DNA from: Lethocerus indicus
Lineage: Eukaryota > Arthropoda > Insecta > Hemiptera > Belostomatidae
Length of the DNA stretch: 64,000 nucleotides
Direction of reading: 5' to 3'
Assembly: GCA_019843655.1 (NCBI GenBank)
Contig: JACDQD010000007.1
Span: 26,864,365-26,928,364, forward strand
Of this stretch, positions 56,637 to 64,000 are shown piece by piece. Both the position numbers and the translations under genes were made by a program. The notes under the pieces are model-generated. The model was not told where the DNA came from. It was given only the letters and a program-made list of their open reading frames with translations, and searched no databases. The number at the start of each line of letters is the position of its first letter. Position 1 is the stretch's first letter.

Positions 56637-59600
56637 CTCGATCGAGACAATGTTGTTGCATCATCTCGTATCGGAACAATTGTTTTCAAGGATACCTTAG
56701 AAGGTGCTGGCGGCAAATAACTTGAAAGACCTCTAAGGGCGAATACTTCTCCAGACACTTCCAGGCTCTTCCTTCCATTACAGTGTACAGTGTGTTGTTC
56801 TCTTGTCGCCTTATTCTTTGTTTCATTGCCACATTCTTTTGTCGTTCATTCCTCTCTGTTGCCACCCGTCGTCGGTATCGGCGTTTCGAAGCTGCCCAGA
56901 CGAACTTTCTGTTCAAATATCTGAAAGAAAGTGTAAAATCTCTTTATATATATATAGATGGGCTTTGATTTTAAAGTGTTTTTGCTTTCTATTGGCAGAC
57001 AGGGTGCCGGCCCGCGTGGTACTCTACATATTGTCCTTCACCGGCTTCCTGGTCAGCTTCATGATGAGGAACGACATCAACCTGGCCATTGTGGCGATGG
57101 TGAAGACGCCGCCTCCGCCCCTACTCCTGGAGAACGGGACGGACCCGGACGGTCTCCACCACCGGCCACTCTACTGCGTCGTCCAGCCGCCCCCGACCGA
57201 CAACAACGCCACAACCGCCCCCAACCAACCGCCCCCAGGTATATCTCACGCCGACCGGGTATATATTGCCGTTCGACGGAGTTGGGAATCCGCGAAATTG
57301 TCCCAATTTATCTCTCCTGCGGGTTTACTTTTGAATTCGCGTGACAAAAATCGATGGGATTTCGTGTTTCTATTTTTTCTGTCCCGTACCCGACTGAAAA
57401 GAACAGATTGAGACGTCTTTTGAAAAGGACATCAAAATTGACAATAGTCAACAGACTGACAATATATAAAGCTGTAATAAAACCGACCTGGACATACGGA
57501 ATAGAACTAGGGGGTTCCGCCGAGAAATCCGACATCGCTCGCATCCAAACATTCCAGTCAAAAGTCCTTCGTACCGTCCTTAATGCTCCCCCCGGGTATG
57601 TTTCTAACCATACAATCCATAATGACCTCAACATACCCCGACAGTCGACGAAGTCGCAAAGTCACGCTTCCTTAAATTCCACTCCCGCCTCTCTCCACGT
57701 CCAAATCCACACTCTTTCAGTCCCTTTCCTCTTCAGACCCACCCGTTATCCCAAACGCCACTGGCCTAGAGACTTTCTGTAGGCCGGGTACAGGTCAGAA
57801 GTACCATCACTGGATTGTACAAACCGCAATTGTACCTGTAACTGGCATATAGTTGATTGTACAATAAATAAAGTTAAAAAAAATCGTTTCTGAGCGTAGT
57901 TTCCGCGTTCTTCTATCTCCTGACACGCGGCGGTCCGCTCTTTTGTCGGACTGGTTTTGGCCGCTCGCCATACGCGGGACGCTTCTCAAAAATCCATCCA
58001 AATCCAAGACACAATGACGTTCCCAAACAAGGAAGGCTCACACTGCTACCGAAGATGGCGAGCGGCCGAAACCGGCGAGGGTTTATCCGTTGGACACCCC
58101 CCGGAATGATTAAATGGTCGCTACCAGGAAACATCCACCGTAGCCCAAAATTTTTTTCGTGATTGTATGAAATCGATTGGAATAGATTTAACGTATGTGT
58201 ATTTAGAACCGTCCAAAAAAGTAAAATAAGTATTCTTTTAAACTGATACAAATATGTGACGCTGGCCTAGAGATAAAAACTAAACGCCGTAGCCCACGTG
58301 TCACATATATGTATCGCATTAAATTATAAGAAATTGATTATAAGCACTTCAGAGTGAGCATTTGTTGTCCAATGCACGATTTTTCCAATGAGAGCATTAT
58401 CGAATAATAACGAAAAGGCGTCAAAAGGAGAACTATCTATTGATAGATTTGCTTTCAAACCCTCTTCTCCAATAAAATCGTGCAAAACAGGGTCTATATC
58501 GTCTTCTGACCAGTCTGAATTATTTTCCTGTACTCTACTATTATCATTGTTAACACTGTTATAACTATCTTCGATGCAGGAATCATCGTCATTTTCAATG
58601 GCTAATTATTGAATTTGATGAGTCGCTCATTTCTTCACAATCCGTAAAAGAAAAATTATCAGTTGGATCTGGTACTGGTATATCCTTATCACATTCCATG
58701 GCCTCATCACTGGAATATATTACGCATCTGTTCTTCATTCGGGGTCTTTTACGAAAATTCAACATTTTGTCGAAAGATACATATGTTTCCGTTAAAAAAT
58801 ATTAAACGTAACAATAATTTTTATAGCTCGCTTATTTCTAGCTACTCGCGTGACAATTTTAATAATTTTGCTTCGCAAAATCTTTTCCTTCTTAAACTTA
58901 ACTGATTGCCCGTTAATTTCACTAACCCCGCTAAACCGACCTATTCAACTGTCATAAAGACTTTAAATAATCTAACGCGAGAGCGGACCGAGTACAGACT
59001 TCGTACATTTTACACTTTTAGAACTTGAAAATACTCGACACGTTCAAACGTGCCTTTGTAAATTGTGCAAAAATATCTGTCAGATATTTGTGAGGTTGGG
59101 CTGTGCGGTGAAACAAGGCCGCGTCAGATATATGCGAGGGTCGGTAGGGAACGAGTGGATGAACCGCTTTGGCACGGTGCGCAGGAAACGGAAGAGGGGG
59201 AGTTCGACTGGGACACGAGTATCCAGTCGACGATCACCGGCTCTTTCTACTGGTGCTACGTCCTTGCCCAGGTGGTCGGCGGCGCGCTCACCCAGAGGTT
59301 CGGCACCAAGAAGGTGTTCGGCTACTCCCAGCTGGCCACCGCCCTCTCATCCCTCCTGATACCACACGCCGCCGTACTACACTATTCGCTCATCATACTG
59401 CTCAGGTCGATACAGGGCGCAGCCTCCGTGAGTATACCACTTATGTTTAGATTTGAAAAGAAATATAAGAAGAAGCGGATGACACCCGAGAGGCTCACCC
59501 CAATGGAGCCCACTCCGGTGGTTTCCAAACAAAGCCTGCCCCAACCGATATTACCCGAAGCCGGTCAATATATTTTATCGATAATTTCAGGGTCTAACGT

Positions 59601-62600
59601 GGCCGGCTATGTACTCTATGGTCGGTGTCTGGATACCGATGGTGGAAAGGAGTAGATTCATGTCGTCCTTTCAAGGTAACTACTCTATGTTTTTTGTATT
59701 GTTCGGCGAAATTTCGATACAAATCGAATTAGAACATCGCTTTCGGTAATAATTAAATCGGCTATTGAAGACGCGAGGAGTTCCCGATATGAGAAATATA
59801 TTGGGACCCATGCTCCAGGATTAGTCATGCGGTTTTATTTTTAGCTCTTTCCCTTAAAAATAACCTCCGTCTCGTCTGTCGCAGGTTCGGTCTTTCGCCA
59901 TCTTCAGCAGCGGTGTGAGTCACCATGCTTTTGGTGTGTGGGGGGTGTTTGGGCTTCATCCGGAGTGACTGACACCGCTACTGAAGATGGCGACCGGTCG
60001 AAACCGCGCTATCGCGCCGTATTTAAACTTTTCAAGTGGTACTCTGTGAAAATTGGTGTGGGGGAAACCGGTCGGCCTCCGACTGAGAGGTCAGTCGTCT
60101 GATTGCAGGTTTCAGCATCGGTATCGGTGTGACTTACCCGCTGTGCGGCTTCATCATAGCCCACTTCGGGTGGAGGCCGGTCTTCTACGTGACCGGCGGT
60201 CTGGGCTGCCTCTGGTGTCTGGCCTGGTTCACCCTAGCGTTCGACCATCCCGACCAACACCCGAGGATATCCAAAAGGGAGCTCATCTACATACAGCAGA
60301 ACATTGACAAGACGGTCGTCAACGGAAAGGTAGCCAATATCCGGCTCTAAAATACAATCTATCTGCCTTTATATATGCGCCCATAATTAGGAAACTGGTC
60401 TAACTCATATATTTCTGGTTTCGAGATATTTAATGAATTGCTTTCGAATAAATTAACAATTATTTCGATTAATGGAAGTTTACTATGAATATGAAATTTT
60501 GTGCGAATTTCATATGAAAATGTTGTATTTAAAGTTTGAATTGACTTAGACCACTTTCATAATTATGGGCACATGTAGGTTAAGCTAGGTTTAAACACTG
60601 AATAATAAAGGAGAAGTATGCTTTGGTTGGTTAAAATTTACTGTGGGGGGGCCCCCCGAGTTTATCGGCTGTATTCGATATATCGATATATACGGGTGAA
60701 TCGTTGTCGTCAACTTGTTCAGCCATTGTTGTTCTTTATTAAGGCCTCCGACGGGTTGTGCTTTTTATTTTGATCATTCCTTTGTAATTAGGCGGGTCAT
60801 TTTTTTTTCACATCGCCTACCTCTATAAAGGCGTCCGACGGGTTGTGCTTCTTATTTTTACCAAATTAGGCGGGTTTTTTTCTTTCACATCTCGTACCCT
60901 TTTTTGTGAAAACAAATATGGCCGACCAAGTATACTACATCGATTCACCCGTATATATCGATATATCGAATAGAGCCGATAACGTCGGGGGGCCCCCCCA
61001 CAGTAAATTACAACCGCTCTGGTTCTTATAGTTCAAAACTCAACCGTCCTTTCGTTTATTCGCTTAAACATTTATACGATATATAATACAATAGAGGAGA
61101 AGCATATGCCATATAACTAACTCAGGTATTCCAGGGGTAACGTTAATACCCTCTTTGACGACTAACCGACTTCTCGCCAATGTAGGTTAATTGCAGGAAT
61201 ATTACATCCTTACATTATAAAACTGTAATGACTACCTTAGTCATCACGTCAGTTTTAACTTCTGTCTCCTCTCGCTAGGCCGGTCTTTTGCCGGACCGTT
61301 TTAAATAGTATTTAGACAAAAAAATATTGCCTCCAATCTATTGGAAAATGGAGATTCAATTGGGAAACACGAAATTTCGTTTGTTCCTATTCCGACGACG
61401 CGTGACACGGTGTAAAATAAAATATTGGCGAGGTCGTTGTATACGATTAAACTTCCCCCTTTTTCTATATACCCATTGTCATTCTGTTTGATAACAATCT
61501 GATTTTTAAACGATTCCATATCCCTGGTTAAGACGGTTTATATTTATCGATTTAAATGTATTTTGGTGTATTCTCACGGCAAATGTTTCCTCGATTATTT
61601 CCTCTATTGATTTCGCTGCTTACAGTGTTGCCATTAATTACCGTTAAAACATATACGGGCGAGTGAGTAGTCTCTGCCTATTTATATATTTTTTATATAC
61701 ATATAATAATACATGAAATAAAAAGAAAGAGGCTATTAATAAATTAATAATAGTTACGGATTGAATTGAACGAGTTATTTGGCCCGGAAGGCCCTAGCTA
61801 AATGCAGCCGAGAGCGCTGGCTGTAATGGCGTCCATTTTTTTTTTTGGCCGGCCGTTTTAAGTTTTTTGAACACAGTCGGAAAATTGGAAAGCATTTTAA
61901 TTTAAGCATCAAAATTTCGCGGAAAACGGACGGATAATAACTCCGCTATAGAAATATTAACGTCGGTTGAAATTTTAAATTCGACGTATTTGAATCAACG
62001 AAATCGAGTATCGAACGACATGCGGATGTCGATTACTCGATTTTTATGTATGCCCCGCGTGTGGAAAAAGTACGTCTCTCGGACTTAAGAATTAAGTTTC
62101 ATCTGGACGGCCGGTGTAACTTCTGCGCCTTTCCATTATAAAAAAAAAACAAAAAGAGTTTTCTTAGCGGCAGTTAATTTGAGAAAAGCGAGACTTCGAT
62201 ATATCGATATATGACGTCACGGAATAATCGACGTGTTGTTGGGTGGGGGTGGGGTTGAGGTTAGGCGGGATCGTATTGTGTGATTGTTTTTTCTTTCCTC
62301 TTTGTAGATTTATTTAAAATTTTTCATTGAAAATTGTTGTCTTTTGTACAGGGAATGAAAGTGCCGTGGCTGTCCATACTGAAATCTCTGCCGGCTATCG
62401 CTATCGGTGTGACGACTTTCGGCCGAATTTGGGTACACTATGTGTTCATTATTTCAGGGCCTCAGTACATGAAGAACGTTCTCGGATTCAACATACAGCA
62501 GGTAAAGACTCAACCACAATATCAAATGGCAGTCGGAATTCATTACAAACGTTTCATTACATCAATTACACATACATTCCAATAATGTTCATTAAAACTG

Positions 62601-63498
62601 AAATTCATTCACTGACTTCAGTCACACAAGATTTACTAAATTACACTGTTGTTAAAAATGTTGATTGAGAAGATCTTAATGGTAATAAAAAAGAGTAATT
62701 ACTAGTTAGTAAATCATTTTTGCATTTTATTTTATTCCGAATATTATAAATTGAATTTACTTTTATTTCATTGGGCTTTTGCAAAATATCACATTCTTTA
62801 CTATGCAATAAAAGGGTAGTCAGGAAAATATAATTAGTGAAATATTGCCTCTAATATTGAACATAATGAACATAACATTGAACATAATAAAAAGCCAAAT
62901 TGAGATTTCAGAGTGTTTCCGTTTTGTTGCATTAAAAAAAATTTAAATATTACCTACGAAAATCGGTAATTTATTAGAAACCTATTTAGAGCTTTCCGTC
63001 TTTTTTCTATATAAATTATTGATTACTTGATACCGATATTTACACCATCATAAATTATTGATTTGTTAGAGGAAATTGTAATTACATTACAGATAATATA
63101 CACAGATATGTACTCGATACATTTGCTTGTGAGTACAGAGCGCATACATGATAGTGCAGCATTCAGAATTTCCTTGCCGTTAGTCATCTTGAAATATATG
63201 CATATAAATGTGTAACACGAGCCGGTTATAAAACAGAAATATGAGATATTGATTGTGCGTGCCTTCTTTATTTTTTTTTTTAAATCTTGAAAAAAAACAA
63301 AGATTGACTGTCTCTTTTGTTCTTTCCTTTTCATTATTATTTTGTAATAATTAATTTAATTTCAGAACGGAATTCTAAGCGGTGCTCCTTTTCTTTGTAG
63401 CTACCTCTCGTCAGTCGTATTCTGCTACCTGGCAGATCTTTTTGTCACACGTGAAATCTTCACGTTGACCACAACCCGGAAGATATTTACTGCCGCAT
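55448..63498 (+). CDS. SLC17-type major-facilitator transporter, exons 1-7 (gene continues beyond the right edge)
   Basis: Exons: 55448-55694 (coding from ATG 55526, which follows an in-frame TAG), 56999-57238, 59084-59427, 59591-59675, 60109-60329, 62352-62501, 63366-63498. All phases join. The window holds 447 codons. TM1 includes GFLVSFMMRNDINLAIVAMV. A Pro/Asn-rich extracellular loop with NGT and NAT glycosylation sequons follows. Next come FDWDTSIQSTITGSFYWCY, the loop motif GGALTQRFGTKKVFG, GLTWPAMYSMVGVWIP, ERSRFMSSFQGFSIGIG and GPQYMKNVLGFNIQQ. These are hallmarks of SLC17 organic-anion/phosphate transporters (sialin, vesicular glutamate transporter and insect inorganic phosphate cotransporter-like proteins). 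They move anions coupled to Na+ or H+. The exact substrate cannot be called. The exon 3 start is the least certain: its acceptor is CTGTCAG before 59084. The last TM segments lie off the right edge. Confidence 0.88.
55740..55870 (-). mobile_element. Jockey-like retrotransposon fragment (copy C) in SLC17 intron 1
   Basis: The minus strand encodes LKRTSKLTIAKLRTYKAIL, matching the start of the segment kept in copies A and B; it is short and diverged. Confidence 0.6.
56205..56285 (-). mobile_element. Degenerate FB fragment in SLC17 intron 1
   Basis: TCTCCGGACCGGTATCGGCC, GCTCGCCGTCTTCAGTAGCG, GAGTCACTTTGGCACG. Confidence 0.65.
56573..56634. repeat. (TG)n microsatellite in SLC17 intron 1
   Basis: About 60 bp of pure TG repeat. 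Confidence 0.95.
57385..57881 (+). mobile_element. Jockey-like non-LTR retrotransposon, 3' end (copy B) in SLC17 intron 2
   Basis: Nearly identical to copy A over the coding part (KLTIVNRLTIYKAVIKPTW, SDIARIQTFQSKVLRTVL, PGYVSNHTIHNDLNIPRQS, ending HWPRDFL). It lacks about 40 bp of the copy A 3' tail. AATAAATAAAG at its end lies in sense orientation inside the intron. Confidence 0.75.
57900..58085. mobile_element. FB family element in SLC17 intron 2
   Basis: Left arm TTCTATCTCCTGACACGC to TTTTGGCCGCTCGCC; right arm CACTGCTACCGAAGATGG to GCGGCCGAAACCGGCGAGG. Confidence 0.75.
58324..58765 (-). pseudogene. piggyBac-type transposase N-terminal relic in SLC17 intron 2
   Basis: The minus strand starts ATG at 58765 (MLNFRKRPRMKNRCV). 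The acidic N-terminal region is followed, after one frameshift near 58605, by WSEDDIDPVLHDFIGEEG, then DSSPFDAFSLLFDNALIGK and IVHWTTNAHSE. This is the recognisable N-terminal dimerisation region of piggyBac-family transposases. A stop follows at 58324-58326, and no catalytic domain remains. Confidence 0.75.
59862..60020. mobile_element. FB family element in SLC17 intron 4
   Basis: Left arm CGTCTCGTCTGTCGCAGG, CCATCTTCAGCAGCGG; right arm GACACCGCTACTGAAGATGG, CGACCGGTCGAAACCG. It fills about a third of the intron. Confidence 0.75.
60636..61007. mobile_element. GC-capped TIR element (MITE) with internal tandem duplication, in SLC17 intron 5
   Basis: Terminal inverted repeats of about 69 bp with only about three mismatches. 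They start AATTTACTGTGGGGGGG, then CCCCCCGA, and continue through a GATATATCGATATATACGGG segment. The interior holds two direct copies of CCGACGGGTTGTGCTT about 85-90 bp apart (near 60748 and 60837), each followed by an ATTAGGCGGGT segment. No coding capacity; about 370 bp. Confidence 0.85.
61258..61302 (-). mobile_element. FB fragment in SLC17 intron 5
   Basis: TTCTGTCTCCTCTCGCTAGG then CCGGTCTTTTGCCGGACCG, left-arm outer part only. Confidence 0.65.
61310..62350 (+). other. Remainder of SLC17 intron 5
   Basis: AT-rich with no recognised repeat; a lone CRE-type TGACGTCA at 62212-62219. Confidence 0.4.
62502..63365 (+). other. SLC17 intron 6
   Basis: AT-rich, nothing recognised. Confidence 0.5.
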
Positions 63499-64000
63499 GT
63501 ATGTCAACCTTAATATATTAATACTAATTCTTTTTCATAAGAAAATTGTCCTCGTATTACAGGCGAAGGCCATTTACAAATGACACGTAGTATTTGTCGC
63601 AGAGTGTGCGCATTTCGTATTTTCAAAGCGTATTAGTAAAGGTTAATTTTTTTTTTATTATCCTAGAAATACTATTCAGTATATCAGGCCATATTCAATT
63701 TTTCATAGGAAAGTCAAACATTACAATCAATCACTAATAACTAATTCATAAGTTGCTTGGTTCATTTTCTTTTTCGATAATATTAACTTTTTTTTATATA
63801 TATAAGTGATAAAAGACTTATTTGGACTGTCTTGTCTAAAGTAATTAGACAAAATAATTGTTTTTTTGGTGACATTGAATCGAAAGCCAGCCATTGTTCA
63901 GTATCATAGCCTGGACAGTCATTAAATTATTTTGAATCGCATATTTTCATATTCATTTTTTGAACGAACTGATAAATTTGATCCGATGATTATTAAAGTT
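63499..64000 (+). other. SLC17 intron 7 (partial)
   Basis: AT-rich to the window edge; donor GCAT/GTATGT at 63499. No feature recognised. Confidence 0.5.

Noticed and set aside
56408..56758. Thr-His repeat protein
   Set aside because: Translation of the (TG)n microsatellite.

Overview
The window looks like a nuclear chromosome of an arthropod, most likely an insect. The genes are split into many short exons with GT-AG introns, the products have animal-type domain architectures (URB1, KDM2, an SLC17-type transporter, an ankyrin-repeat protein), and the spacers are AT-rich and full of decayed mariner, piggyBac, Tigger/pogo and Jockey-like elements. The species cannot be named from the sequence alone.

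Layout, left to right. (1) 1-1125, minus strand: the first three coding exons of an ankyrin-repeat gene that runs off the left edge. (2) 3646-19560, minus strand: a complete 26-exon homologue of URB1/Npa1, a nucleolar 60S ribosome-assembly factor, with one GC-AG intron, one exon junction whose frame does not close, and about ten copies of a dispersed inverted-repeat element in its introns. (3) 23407-25647, minus strand: an intronless KDM2-type JmjC histone demethylase with complete JmjC, CXXC and PHD modules but no F-box or leucine-rich repeats. A GC-rich, GAGA-repeat promoter region lies to its right. (4) About 26.2-55.4 kb: a gene-poor block of microsatellites, minisatellites, transposon relics and a few orphan exon-like segments. 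(5) 55448 to the right edge, plus strand: the first seven exons of an SLC17-type major-facilitator transporter; its introns hold more transposon relics.

The most distinctive feature is a repeat family, called FB here, with about 24 copies or fragments in 64 kb. Complete copies are long inverted repeats. Each arm carries a conserved 37-nt motif that matches the type-I hammerhead ribozyme layout: a 4-bp stem I, CUGANGA, a short stem II, GAA, a palindromic stem III (ACCGGU), cleavage-site C, then the stem I partner. The one deviation is a single extra base before stem II. Five copies keep all of these elements. A second, unrelated repeat family (about six copies) has the same kind of core. This suggests Penelope-like or retrozyme-like non-autonomous retroelements and is the main lead in the window. 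Other leads are the intronless, truncated KDM2, a 43-bp minisatellite, a GC-rich TIR element with internal duplications, and a frame conflict in URB1.

The genes do not form an obvious pathway. URB1 acts in ribosome assembly, KDM2 in chromatin, and the transporter at a membrane. All exon limits were derived by hand from splice signals and reading-frame continuity; no alignment was run.
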